Origin: Roseinatronobacter ekhonensis
GTDB lineage: Bacteria > Pseudomonadota > Alphaproteobacteria > Rhodobacterales > Rhodobacteraceae
Assembly: GCF_900499075.1 (NCBI RefSeq)
Contig: NZ_UIHC01000013.1
Coordinates: 1-64,000 of the forward strand
Direction of reading: 5' to 3'
Length of the DNA: 64,000 bases
A program made the translations under genes and the position numbers. Position 1 is the stretch's first letter; each line of letters begins with the position of its first letter. Under the pieces are notes generated by a model, which saw only the letters and a program-made list of their open reading frames with translations, ran no database searches and was not told the origin of the DNA. Positions 26,640 to 35,327 of this stretch are shown piece after piece.

Positions 26640-26669
26640 CTTCATCTTGCCAAAAATACTCAAATACAG
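26640..26669 (-). repeat. Copy 2 of the short intergenic motif, between pyrC and pyrE
   Basis: The reverse complement reads TATTTGAGTATTTTTGGCAAG then ATGAAG. It shares its AT-rich core and GATGAAG end with 4529-4552 and starts 7 bp after the pyrC stop. Confidence 0.5.
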
Positions 26670-26705
26670 CGTCTGCCCCAAAGCCCGCCGCCCGAAAGGA
26701 CAGCC

Positions 26706-27374
26706 ATGATCCCCGCCACATACCCCGACCGCGCCACCGCCGCCCGCCTGACCGCGCGGATGCTCTTGGACATAAAGGCGGTGCATTTCAACGCGGCCGA
26801 GCCGTTCACGCTGGCAAGCGGTCTGAAGGCGCCGACCTATATTGATTGTCGCAAACTGATCAGCTTTGCGCGCATCCGTTCCACGCTGATGGATTTCCTG
26901 ACCTGCCGCGTGATGGAAGATGCAGGGATGGAGGCATTTGACAATATCGCAGGCGGCGAGACTGCGGGCATTCCGTTTGCCGCGCTGGTCGCCGAACGCA
27001 TGGCGCTGCCCATGACCTATGTGCGCAAGAAGCCCAAAGGCTACGGGCGCAATGCGCGCATTGAAGGTGCAATGACAGAGGGCCAGCGCGTGCTGCTGGT
27101 CGAAGACCTGACCACGGATGGCGGGTCCAAGCTGTCCTTCGTCGACGCGATCCGCGAAACAGGGGCGAGCTGCGCGCATACGGCGGTGATTTTCTATTAC
27201 GGCATATTCCCCGAAACCGAACCACGTCTGGCAGAGCATGGCGTGAAGCTGCACTACCTGTGCACATGGTGGGACGTATTGGCCGAAGCGCGGCGGGCTG
27301 AGGATTTCGACACCGCTACGCTGGACGCGGTGGAAGCGTTCCTGCGCAACCCGCGCGACTGGGGCGGCGCCTGA
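26706..27374 (+). CDS. pyrE: Orotate phosphoribosyltransferase
   Basis: A 222-residue PRTase that makes OMP from orotate and PRPP. The PRPP-binding motif is [15 protein letters not shown], and the catalytic flexible loop is near [22 protein letters not shown] precedes the ATG. Clustered with pyrC. Confidence 0.95.
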   Translation: MIPATYPDRATAARLTARMLLDIKAVHFNAAEPFTLASGLKAPTYIDCRKLISFARIRSTLMDFLTCRVMEDAGMEAFDNIAGGETAGIPFAALVAERMALPMTYVRKKPKGYGRNARIEGAMTEGQRVLLVEDLTTDGGSKLSFVDAIRETGASCAHTAVIFYYGIFPETEPRLAEHGVKLHYLCTWWDVLAEARRAEDFDTATLDAVEAFLRNPRDWGGA

Positions 27375-27377
27375 ACG

Positions 27378-27689
27378 GTGGCCAAGGACCGGATCACACG
27401 CATTTACCGCGTTCGCATCCACCCCAAACTTCGGGACGAATTCGAACCGCTTTTCGCAAGCGTCGCGCGCGCGTCTGTTGCGGGTGCACCCGGATGCATG
27501 CAGGTCACTATTGGCTGGCCCGTGCCGCAGACGCCCGACGACTATGCCATGATCTCCGAATGGGACAGCGCCGAAAACCTGACCCGGTTCATAGGGCCGG
27601 ATTGGTCACAGGCGCATATCCCCGACGGCATGGCGCATTTCGTGGCGGATTGCGCGGTGCAGCATTTCCAGCACCCGGCGCACGCCTAG
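27378..27689 (+). CDS. Antibiotic biosynthesis monooxygenase (ABM)-like small protein
   Basis: A 103-residue protein, GTG start 3 bp after pyrE. It begins ITRIYRVRIHPKLRDEFEPLF and contains YAMISEWDSAENLTRFIG, which fits the ABM dimeric alpha-beta barrel fold. Members include quinol monooxygenases and heme-degrading enzymes, but many have no known activity. It is likely co-expressed with pyrE; no functional link is evident. Confidence 0.7.
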   Translation: MAKDRITRIYRVRIHPKLRDEFEPLFASVARASVAGAPGCMQVTIGWPVPQTPDDYAMISEWDSAENLTRFIGPDWSQAHIPDGMAHFVADCAVQHFQHPAHA

Positions 27690-27800
27690 CCGCATAGCCA
27701 AAAACACCAGCCCGTGTTGATCAGCATCGTAAAGCCGGACGGCCCACCAGGCGCGCGGAAACGCCCGCATGTCCGCATGACGCGAAAATCCTTGTCAGCT

Positions 27801-27867
27801 TAGGTCAAAAACTGTCATAAATCTGTCATGGGATTGTAAAGTAACTGTCAAACTGCGCCGCTAGAAC
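27801..27867 (+). promoter_or_regulatory. PhoB box array and -10 element of the phn operon
   Basis: Heptamers recur with an exact 11-bp period: TAGGTCA (27801), CTGTCAT (27812), CTGTCAT (27823), TTGTAAA (27834) and CTGTCAA (27845), separated by four-base A/T-rich or mixed spacers. The pair CTGTCAT-AAAT-CTGTCAT is a consensus Pho box. Ten bases after the last heptamer lies TAGAAC (27862-27867), the expected distance for a PhoB-activated -10. This predicts induction by phosphate starvation. Confidence 0.88.
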
Positions 27868-27902
27868 GGGGCTCAGAACAACAACCCCCAAGGGAGAGAA
27901 CT

Positions 27903-28850
27903 ATGTTCAAGACATTCCTGACCACCGTAGCGGCGGCAGCACTTCTGGCCGTGCCCGCGACCGCGTTCGAAATTGACGAGCGCTACACAGATGCCGATGG
28001 CGACCTGATCGCCGACATCCCCAGCGACGAATCGCAGTGGCTGGACCCGGCGACGCTGATCTTTGCCTACACCCCGGTTGAAGACCCGGCGGTTTATGCC
28101 GAAGTTTGGCAGCCGTTCCTTGACCACATGTCCGAAGTGACCGGCAAGTCGGTGCAGTTCTTCCCCGTGCAGTCCAACGCTGCGCAGATCGAAGCAATGC
28201 GCGCAGGCCGTCTGCATGTCGCTGGTTTCAACACCGGCTCGAACCCGCTGGCCGTGGCCTGTGCAGGGTTCCGCCCCTTCGCCATGATGGCGGCGGAAGA
28301 TGGCTCTTTCGGGTACGAGATGGAGATCATCACCCATGCCGAGTCCGGCATCTCGAGTGTTGAAGACATCAAGGGCCGCCAACTGGCCTTCACGTCCGAA
28401 ACCTCGAATTCGGGCTTCAAGGCACCGTCGGCTATTCTGGCTTCGGAATTCGACATGCTGCCAGAGCGCGACTTCGAAGCCGCGTTTTCCGGCGCGCATG
28501 ACCAGTCGATCCTGGGTGTGGTGAACGCCGACTATGACGCCGCATCCATCGCCAACTCCGTGCGCAAGCGCATGGTGGCACGCGACGTGATCACCGAGGA
28601 CGCGGTTGAGATCATCTACACGTCGCAGACCTTTCCGACCACGGGCTACGGCACTGTCTACAACCTGCATCCCGACCTGCAGGAAAAGGTTCAAGAAGCA
28701 TTCTTCAGCTTTGACTGGACCGGCACCTCGATGGAAACGGAATTCCAGAACTCGGGCGAATCCCAGTTCATCCCGATCACCTTCCAGGAAAACTGGGCTG
28801 TGATCCGTCAGATCGACGAAGCCAACGGCGTCAGCTACTCCTGCAACTGA
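27903..28850 (+). CDS. phnD: Phosphonate/phosphate-type ABC transporter substrate-binding protein
   Basis: A 315-residue periplasmic protein of the PhnD family. The signal peptide covers residues 1-22 (cleavage near ATAFE). The mature part contains LIFAYTPVEDPAVYAEVWQP and VEDIKGRQLAFTSETSNSG, where the Ser/Thr-rich TSETSNSG loop is typical of phosphonate/phosphate ligand binding. The ATG follows GGGAGAG. C-P lyase and phosphonatase genes are absent here, so phosphonate, phosphite or phosphate esters are all possible ligands. Confidence 0.93.
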   Translation: MFKTFLTTVAAAALLAVPATAFEIDERYTDADGDLIADIPSDESQWLDPATLIFAYTPVEDPAVYAEVWQPFLDHMSEVTGKSVQFFPVQSNAAQIEAMRAGRLHVAGFNTGSNPLAVACAGFRPFAMMAAEDGSFGYEMEIITHAESGISSVEDIKGRQLAFTSETSNSGFKAPSAILASEFDMLPERDFEAAFSGAHDQSILGVVNADYDAASIANSVRKRMVARDVITEDAVEIIYTSQTFPTTGYGTVYNLHPDLQEKVQEAFFSFDWTGTSMETEFQNSGESQFIPITFQENWAVIRQIDEANGVSYSCN

Positions 28851-28874
28851 TCGCTGGATAAAACAAATTCTCGG

Positions 28875-28905
28875 CAGGCAGGGTTTTGACCCTGCCTGTT
28901 GTTTT
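28875..28905 (+). terminator. Intercistronic hairpin between phnD and phnC
   Basis: Perfect 10-bp stem CAGGCAGGGT / ACCCTGCCTG with loop TTTG, followed by TTGTTTT. It lies after the binding-protein gene and probably lowers transcription of the downstream membrane components, or protects the phnD mRNA 3' end. Confidence 0.8.
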
Positions 28906-28925
28906 CTGTTTGAAAAGGGCGCGAC

Positions 28926-29753
28926 ATGCTGAAAATCGACGGTCTGGGCAAGACCTACAAGGCGGGTGACAAGGCGCTGAGCGATGTATCCTTCGAGATT
29001 CCAAAAGGGCAGGTTCTGGGGCTGATCGGGCCATCGGGCGCGGGCAAATCCACACTGATACGCTGCATAAACCGGCTTGTGCAGCCCACCACCGGCAAGG
29101 TCTGGCTGAACGATCTGAACATCACCGGCCTGCGCACCGGCGAGTTGCGCCGCGCGCGCCGCCAGATTGGCATGATTTTTCAGGAATATGCGCTGGTCGA
29201 ACGCCTGACCGTCATGGAAAACGTGCTGTCGGGGCGCTTGGGCTATGTCGGGTTCTGGCGCAGCTTTCTGCGCAAATTCCCAGCCGCCGATATTGCCAAT
29301 GCCTACCGCCTGCTGGACCGCGTCGGGCTGATGCAGCACGCCGACAAGCGCGCCGACGCGCTATCGGGCGGCCAACGGCAGCGCGTTGGGATTGCGCGTG
29401 CCCTGTCCCAAAACCCCGAATTGCTGCTGGTTGACGAGCCGACGGCCAGCCTTGACCCGAAAACCAGCCGCCAGATCATGCGGCTGATTGTCGAGATTTG
29501 CCGCGAGCGCGGCCTGCCCGCGATCATCAACATCCACGACGTTGTTCTGGCGCAGCAATTCAGCGACCGCATTATCGGCCTGCAAGCCGGGCGCGTTGTG
29601 TTCGACGGCCCGCCATCGGAGTTGTCCGAAGACGCGCTGACGCTGATCTACGGCGCAGAGGACTGGACCGCCATGCGCAAGGGCGCGGATGAAGATGCCG
29701 CGGCAGAGGCCGAAGAGCGCGCCGAAGCGCAAAAGATGATGGGCGCATTATGA
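28926..29753 (+). CDS. phnC: Phosphonate ABC transporter ATP-binding protein
   Basis: A 275-residue ABC ATPase. Walker [10 protein letters not shown] (residues ~37-45), signature [15 protein letters not shown], Walker [13 protein letters not shown]. The [21 protein letters not shown] region and [24 protein letters not shown] are PhnC-typical. An acidic/Ala-rich C-terminal extension ends in MMGAL. The start follows AAGGG; the stop overlaps phnE by 4 bp. Confidence 0.95.
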   Translation: MLKIDGLGKTYKAGDKALSDVSFEIPKGQVLGLIGPSGAGKSTLIRCINRLVQPTTGKVWLNDLNITGLRTGELRRARRQIGMIFQEYALVERLTVMENVLSGRLGYVGFWRSFLRKFPAADIANAYRLLDRVGLMQHADKRADALSGGQRQRVGIARALSQNPELLLVDEPTASLDPKTSRQIMRLIVEICRERGLPAIINIHDVVLAQQFSDRIIGLQAGRVVFDGPPSELSEDALTLIYGAEDWTAMRKGADEDAAAEAEERAEAQKMMGAL

Positions 29754-30556
29754 GCGACGCCGCTTACCCGACGCAGTGGCGTCGCCCGCCGATGATGGTC
29801 AAATCGCGTTTCTGGCGCATAGCGTTGACCGTCGGCGCGATCATTTATCTGGTATTGGCGCTTGGAACCATCGAAGTGAACTATGCCCGTGTGGTCGAAG
29901 GACTGTCACGCGCGCAACGCTTTGTTGCCGGGTTCTTGCAGCCCGATTTCACCTCGCGGTCGCGCGACATCTGGATCGGGATTGCCGAAAGCCTGACAAT
30001 GACCTTCACCTCGACCGTGGTCGGGGTGTTGATCTCTATTCCCATCGGGCTGGGCGCTGCGCGCAATATCGCACCGCGCGCAGTCTATCTGGTGTGCCGC
30101 AGCATCATTGCGGTCAGCCGCTCGTTGCAAGAGGTGATCATCGCCATCTTCTTCGTCGCGCTGTTCGGCTTTGGCGCTTTCGCGGGGTTCCTGACGCTCT
30201 CATTCGCGACCATCGGCTTTATCGGGAAATTGCTGGCCGAAGACATTGAAGACATTGACGAAGCGCAGGCCGAAGCGATCCGTGCGACCGGCGCAAGCTG
30301 GGTGCAACTTGTCAATTACGGCATTCAACCGCAGGTCATGCCGCGCCTCATCGGCCTGTCGCTCTACCGCTTGGACATCAATTTCCGCGAGTCGGCTGTC
30401 ATCGGCATTGTCGGTGCGGGCGGGATCGGCGGCACGCTGAATACCGCTTTGGGGCGGTATGAGTACGATACGGCGGGCGCGATCCTGCTGATCATCATCG
30501 CGATTGTCATGGTGGCCGAGTATTCGTCCGGCTACCTGCGGAGGTTCCTGAAATGA
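29750..30556 (+). CDS. phnE: Phosphonate ABC transporter permease (first)
   Basis: A 268-residue permease with about six helices and the EAA-type cytoplasmic loop [49 protein letters not shown] is the PhnE C-terminal motif. Overlaps both neighbours by 4 bp. Confidence 0.94.
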   Translation: MSDAAYPTQWRRPPMMVKSRFWRIALTVGAIIYLVLALGTIEVNYARVVEGLSRAQRFVAGFLQPDFTSRSRDIWIGIAESLTMTFTSTVVGVLISIPIGLGAARNIAPRAVYLVCRSIIAVSRSLQEVIIAIFFVALFGFGAFAGFLTLSFATIGFIGKLLAEDIEDIDEAQAEAIRATGASWVQLVNYGIQPQVMPRLIGLSLYRLDINFRESAVIGIVGAGGIGGTLNTALGRYEYDTAGAILLIIIAIVMVAEYSSGYLRRFLK

Positions 30557-31365
30557 GCATGGCAACCCCTCAAACAGCCGTTTGGCACCACCGCACGCCC
30601 AAAACACGGTTGGCGATGTGGGCGGGCTGGCTGGCCTGCGTGGCGCTGTTCGTCTGGTGCTGGGAGATGATGACAGAGCGCACCATCTGGGCCTTTGTCT
30701 ATGACGCCCCCGTCGCGGCGAATGACCTTCTGGGCCGCGCCTTTCCACCGAAATGGGACTATATCGAACGGCTGCTCTGGCCCTTGTGGGACACGATGAA
30801 CATTGCCACACTGGGCACCTTGCTGGGGATTGTGCTGGCGGTGCCGCTGGCCTTTCTGGCGGCGTCGAACACGACGCCCTCGCGGCATATCCTGCGGCCC
30901 GCCGCGTTGTTCCTGATCGTGGCATCGCGGTCTATCAACTCGCTGATCTGGGCGCTCTTGCTGGTGTCCATCCTTGGGCCGGGAATTCTGGCGGGGATCA
31001 TCGCGATCGGGCTGCGCTCTGTCGGGTTCATCGGCAAGCTGCTGTATGAGGCGATCGAGGAAACCGATATCCGGCAGATCGAAGCCGTGACCGCTACTGG
31101 CGCCAGTCAGGCCCAGATTTTGAATTACGGGATCGTGCCGCAGGTCTTGCCAACCTTCTTTGGTATCAGCGTGTTCCGCTGGGACATCAACATCCGCGAA
31201 AGCGCCATTCTGGGGCTGGTGGGCGCGGGCGGAATCGGTCTGCAACTGCAAGCCAGCATGAGCGTTCTGGCATGGAACCAGGTGTCGCTGATCTTGCTGG
31301 TCATCCTGGGAACGGTCGTGGTCAGCGAATGGGTGTCGGCCAAGGTGCGCCACGCGATTATCTGA
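30553..31365 (+). CDS. phnE: Phosphonate ABC transporter permease (second)
   Basis: A 270-residue paralogue of the preceding permease, with EAVTATGASQAQILNYGIVPQVLPTFFG and RESAILGLVGAGGIGLQLQA. Two PhnE-type permeases probably form a heterodimer. Last gene of phnD-C-E-E. Confidence 0.94.
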   Translation: MSMATPQTAVWHHRTPKTRLAMWAGWLACVALFVWCWEMMTERTIWAFVYDAPVAANDLLGRAFPPKWDYIERLLWPLWDTMNIATLGTLLGIVLAVPLAFLAASNTTPSRHILRPAALFLIVASRSINSLIWALLLVSILGPGILAGIIAIGLRSVGFIGKLLYEAIEETDIRQIEAVTATGASQAQILNYGIVPQVLPTFFGISVFRWDINIRESAILGLVGAGGIGLQLQASMSVLAWNQVSLILLVILGTVVVSEWVSAKVRHAII

Positions 31366-31632
31366 CGCCTCAAAAGGCAACACCGCTTCAGGCCATCGCC
31401 CACTGCGGCAGTCCGGTTGACAAAGACGCAAGCGGAACCTACGACCCTGTCCAGCCCTGACAAGAGCCGTTTTTTCCTGTTTGCGCCGTATGCGCACCGA
31501 ACCATAATGCAGAATGACGTGGGTCATACTGGACGATGATGCGAGGGATCATGCCTCTGACAAACACCGCTGCGTCCGAACGCGTGCCATTGTTCACCCT
31601 TCGACCATCCATCTAGAGACAGGACAAACCCG
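31366..31632. other. Intergenic region before neuB with a possible sigma-70 promoter
   Basis: This 267-bp gap separates the Pho-regulated transporter from the sialic acid genes. TTGACA at 31417-31422 is followed after 17 bp by TACGAC (31440-31445), a good -35 with a weak -10. No gene or strong hairpin was seen. Confidence 0.35.
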
Positions 31633-32679
31633 ATGCGCTCTGCCCCGGAACTGACACTTGCAGGCCGTGTCATCGGCCCCATGCATCCACCCTTGGTGAT
31701 CGCAGAGATCGGCATCAACCATGGCGGTGATCTGGCCGTCGCCAAAGAGATGGTGCGCCTTGCCGCCGCGTCTGGCTGCGAATGCGTCAAACACCAGACA
31801 CATATTCTGGAAGACGAGATGACCGATGAGGCGAAGTCGATCTTCCCGCCCAATGCGGATGTGTCGATCTGGGACGTGATGGCGTCTTGCGCACTCTCGC
31901 TGGAAGACGAGTCCGAACTGAAGCGCTACACCGAAAGCCTTGGGGTGATCTATATTTCCACCCCGTTCTCGCGGGCTGCGGCAGATTTTCTCGAAACTCT
32001 CGATGTGCCCGCCTTCAAGATCGGCTCGGGCGAGGCTGACAACCTGCCGCTGATCCGCCATATCGCGCGTAAAGGGCGCCCTATCATCCTGTCCACGGGG
32101 ATGCAGAGTATCGACAGCATCCGCGCCGCGGTGGATATTCTGGACGCCGAAGGCGCGGAATATGCATTGCTGGAATGCACCAACCTCTATCCCAGCCCGC
32201 CCGAAATTGTATCGCTGCGCGGCGTGACGGAATTGCGCGAGGCGTTCCCGAACGCGGTTGTCGGTTTTTCCGACCATTCCATCGGGCCAGAAATGGCGCT
32301 GGCGTCGGTCGCGCTTGGCGCGTCGATCCTCGAGCGGCACTACACAGACACGCGTTACCGCAAGGGCCCCGACATCATCAACTCGATGGACCCGGCGGAA
32401 CTGCGCTTCCTGATCGACCGTTCGCGCGAGATCTGGATTGCGGCGAATAACCCCAAGGCCCGCAGCAGCGCCGAGGAAGACGTCTACCGGTTCGCCCGCG
32501 CCAGCATCGTCGCAGATGCCGACCTGCCTGAGGGCCATGTGCTGACCGAAGCCGATATCTGGGCGCGCCGTCCCGGCTCCGGTGAAATCGCAGGCTATGA
32601 TTTCGACAAGGTCGTGGGCCGCACGCTGACCCGCGCCGTCACTCGCAACACGCAATTGAAATGGTCTGACTTCGCATGA
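31633..32679 (+). CDS. neuB: N-acetylneuraminate (sialic acid) synthase
   Basis: A 348-residue two-domain enzyme that condenses N-acetylmannosamine with phosphoenolpyruvate to Neu5Ac. The TIM-barrel part contains VIAEIGINHGG, VKHQTHILEDEMTDEAKS and ISTPFSRAAADFLETL, followed by FKIGSGE. These match meningococcal-type NeuB closely, more so than the VKFQT form common in legionaminate/pseudaminate synthases. A C-terminal antifreeze-like SAF domain covers about residues 285-345. neuC overlaps its stop by 4 bp. Confidence 0.94.
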   Translation: MRSAPELTLAGRVIGPMHPPLVIAEIGINHGGDLAVAKEMVRLAAASGCECVKHQTHILEDEMTDEAKSIFPPNADVSIWDVMASCALSLEDESELKRYTESLGVIYISTPFSRAAADFLETLDVPAFKIGSGEADNLPLIRHIARKGRPIILSTGMQSIDSIRAAVDILDAEGAEYALLECTNLYPSPPEIVSLRGVTELREAFPNAVVGFSDHSIGPEMALASVALGASILERHYTDTRYRKGPDIINSMDPAELRFLIDRSREIWIAANNPKARSSAEEDVYRFARASIVADADLPEGHVLTEADIWARRPGSGEIAGYDFDKVVGRTLTRAVTRNTQLKWSDFA

Positions 32680-33806
32680 CCAAGCCGCGCCGCATCCTGT
32701 TCGTCACCGGCACGCGCGCCGATTTCGGCAAACTGGAACCGTTGGCGCTGGCGGCGCGCGATGCGGGGCATCATGTGGCATTCTTCGTGACAGGCATGCA
32801 TATGCTGCCCGCCTACGGGCTGACCAAGGTCGAAGTGCACCGCGTGCCGGGCGTGGATGTGGTCGAGTTCCTCAACCACCGCGAGGGCGACCCGCAAGAC
32901 GTGATCTTTGCCAAGACCGTGATTGGATTTTCCGACCATCTGCGAGTGGAACCGCCCGATCTGGTGGTCATCCATGGCGACAGGGTCGAAGCGATGGCCA
33001 CAGCGCTGGTCTGCGCCACGAATTATGTTCGCTGCGCGCACATAGAGGGGGGCGAGGTTTCGGGTACGATCGACGAGGTCTTTCGCCACTGCAACACCAA
33101 GCTTGCGCATAGCCACCTTGTCAGTTCATTGACCGCGCGCCGCCGCGTTCTGGCGATGGGCGAAAGCGCCGATTGCGTGCATGTGATCGGCTCGCCCGAA
33201 TTGGACACCCATTCCGCCCCCTCTGGCGTTACGCTCGAAGCGGTGCGCGCGCGCTACGACATTCCCTTTGACAGCTACGGGATCGTGATCTTTCATCCGG
33301 TCACATCAGAGGCCGAGACAATGGGCCAACAAGCCGCCGATCTGTTCGGGGTGCTGGAGGTGTCTGGCCAATCCTTTGTGGTGATCCGCCCCAATAACGA
33401 CCCCGGCGTCGATGCCATTCAGGAGGTGATCGCCAGCTTGCCCCCCGCGCGTTTTCGGGTGCTGCCCTCGATGCGGTTTTCGCACTTCTCGGAATTGTTG
33501 CGCAATGCCGCCGCGATCATCGGCAATTCCAGCACCGGCGTGCGCGAGGCCCCGTTCCTGGGCACCCCCAGCCTTGATATCGGCACGCGCCAGACAAACC
33601 GCGCGCTCAGCGCCTCGGTGCATCAGGCTGCAGCTGCTGACCATGCCAGCATCGCCGCCTTCTTGCAGGACGATTGGGGCAAGCGGCACCCGCCAAGCCA
33701 GGAATTCGGAGCGGGGCGGTCTGCCGACAATTTCCTTGCGGTTCTGGCCGATCCCGACTTCTGGACACGCCCCCTGCAAAAGCACTTCATGGAAGGTGAC
33801 GCATGA
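32676..33806 (+). CDS. neuC: Hydrolysing UDP-N-acetylglucosamine 2-epimerase
   Basis: A 376-residue enzyme of the UDP-GlcNAc 2-epimerase family that releases UDP and gives ManNAc for NeuB. FVTGTRADFGKLEPL (residues 9-23), FFVTGMHMLPAYG, VIHGDRVEAMA, HIEGGEVSGTIDE and GNSSTGVREAPFLGTPSLDIGTRQ agree with SiaA/NeuC of Neisseria. LegG-type epimerases act on other substrates; the NeuB type favours the Neu5Ac route. Confidence 0.93.
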   Translation: MTKPRRILFVTGTRADFGKLEPLALAARDAGHHVAFFVTGMHMLPAYGLTKVEVHRVPGVDVVEFLNHREGDPQDVIFAKTVIGFSDHLRVEPPDLVVIHGDRVEAMATALVCATNYVRCAHIEGGEVSGTIDEVFRHCNTKLAHSHLVSSLTARRRVLAMGESADCVHVIGSPELDTHSAPSGVTLEAVRARYDIPFDSYGIVIFHPVTSEAETMGQQAADLFGVLEVSGQSFVVIRPNNDPGVDAIQEVIASLPPARFRVLPSMRFSHFSELLRNAAAIIGNSSTGVREAPFLGTPSLDIGTRQTNRALSASVHQAAAADHASIAAFLQDDWGKRHPPSQEFGAGRSADNFLAVLADPDFWTRPLQKHFMEGDA

Positions 33807-34492
33807 CCGCGCCCTGCCTTGCCATCGTGCCGCTGCGCGCCGGGTCCAAGGGCTTGCCGGGCAAGAATACGCGGCCCCTTGCAGGCCGCCCGCTCTATGC
33901 CCACGCACTGGAACAGGCCCGCGCCGCGGGAATCGCGCAGGCGCTTGTGACCAGCGATATCGCGGAACTGGCCAATGCCGATCTTGGCCATGGTGCGCGC
34001 TTTGCGCGGCGCCCATCGCATCTGGCCCTAGACACAACGCCGATGGACGCTGTTCTGGCCCATGTGCTGGACCAGGACGCGCCCGGCCCTGCCATCATTG
34101 TGCTTCTGCAAGCCACCACGCCCTTGCGCGCGCCCAAGGACATTGCGCGCGCAATCGCGCTGCACGGCACCGGTGACCATGCCTTGGTCATGTCCGCGAC
34201 GCGCGCAGAGTCCGGCGTGCTGAAATGGGGGACATCCGACAATGGCCGCTTCAGGCCCTTGTCGCACGATCCGGCGCATTGCTTTACCAACCGTGCAGAG
34301 TTGCCGCCCGTGTTTCGTCCCGATGGCGCGGTCTATGTGTTCGACGCCGATGCCTATCGCGGCGCGGGCAGCCTTGGGGCTCTGGCGGCGCACGGCGTGG
34401 GCATGGTGGAAACACCACCCGAGCGCGCGTTCGACATCGACACTTTGGCGGATTTCGAACGAGTGGAAGCGTTGCTGGAGGGGACGGTATGA
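33803..34492 (+). CDS. neuA: CMP-N-acetylneuraminate cytidylyltransferase
   Basis: A 229-residue CMP-sugar synthetase that activates the sialic acid with CTP. IVPLRAGSKGLPGKNTRPLAGRP is the nucleotide-binding N-terminus (usually IPARGGSKGIPGKN). LLQATTPLRAPKDI and DGAVYVFDADAYR follow in the expected order, and FDIDTLADFERVEALL closes the protein. Overlaps neuC and the next gene by 4 bp. Confidence 0.93.
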   Translation: MTAPCLAIVPLRAGSKGLPGKNTRPLAGRPLYAHALEQARAAGIAQALVTSDIAELANADLGHGARFARRPSHLALDTTPMDAVLAHVLDQDAPGPAIIVLLQATTPLRAPKDIARAIALHGTGDHALVMSATRAESGVLKWGTSDNGRFRPLSHDPAHCFTNRAELPPVFRPDGAVYVFDADAYRGAGSLGALAAHGVGMVETPPERAFDIDTLADFERVEALLEGTV

Positions 34493-35325
34493 CCTGGCCC
34501 AACCTGTTCATTGTGGGCGCGATGAAGGCGGGCACAACGGCGCTGCACGCCTATCTGGACCAGCATCCCGACGTGTTCATGTGCGACCCGAAAGAACCGG
34601 GTTTCTTTGCGGAAGCTGCCCCCGATGCCCAGGCCCAAGCCCAATATCGCCAACTGTTTGCTGCGGGTGCAGACTGTCGATATCGCGGCGAATCGAGTAC
34701 CAAATATGCCAAGGCCCCGTATTTCACCGGCGTGGCAGACCGCATTGCAGCAACTTGCCCCGATGCCCGCATTCTTTTCATGGTGCGCGATCCCGTCGCG
34801 AGGATCGTCAGCCAGTATTTGTTCTATCGCCGTGTGCAGGGCGAAACCCTGCCACTGCGCGCGGCGGTCGCGCAGAACCCCCGCTACCGCGCCTTTGGCG
34901 ACTATTCCGCCCAAATCGCTCCGTTTCAGGCACGGTTCGGGTCGGTTCTGGTGCTTCAGGCTGAGGACCTTTCAGAGACTCCCCAAGCCGTGATGGACCG
35001 GGTTTTCAACTGGCTGGATCTGCCCGCCGCCACTGTGGCGCGGGAAGAGCGGCGCAACAATTCCGCTGATGCACTGCGCCGCCATGACGGGGCGACGCGG
35101 GTATTGATCCGCCACGAGTTGGAACCACTGCGCCGTCTTGTCAAGCGAATGGGCGCGCAGGGACTTGCAAAACGGGTCTGGACCCGCCTGAACCCGCCCG
35201 CAACGTCGCCCGTTTCAGCCGCCGAAATCGCGCAATTGCGCGCAGACCTTGCCCCATGGGTGCAAGAACAGGCCCGCGCTCTGGAACCGCTGATGGCGGG
35301 CAAGCCGCTGCGCTGGGAGGGCTAG
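34489..35325 (+). CDS. Sulfotransferase
   Basis: A 278-residue PAPS-dependent sulfotransferase. The 5'-phosphosulfate loop is FIVGAMKAGTTALHAYL (residues ~6-22), and the 3'-phosphate motif is MVRDPVARIVSQY. It starts at ATG 34489, overlapping the neuA stop by 4 bp. Its place in the glycan operon predicts sulfation of the polysaccharide, but protein or small-molecule acceptors cannot be excluded. Confidence 0.9.
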   Translation: MTWPNLFIVGAMKAGTTALHAYLDQHPDVFMCDPKEPGFFAEAAPDAQAQAQYRQLFAAGADCRYRGESSTKYAKAPYFTGVADRIAATCPDARILFMVRDPVARIVSQYLFYRRVQGETLPLRAAVAQNPRYRAFGDYSAQIAPFQARFGSVLVLQAEDLSETPQAVMDRVFNWLDLPAATVAREERRNNSADALRRHDGATRVLIRHELEPLRRLVKRMGAQGLAKRVWTRLNPPATSPVSAAEIAQLRADLAPWVQEQARALEPLMAGKPLRWEG

Positions 35326-35327
35326 CA

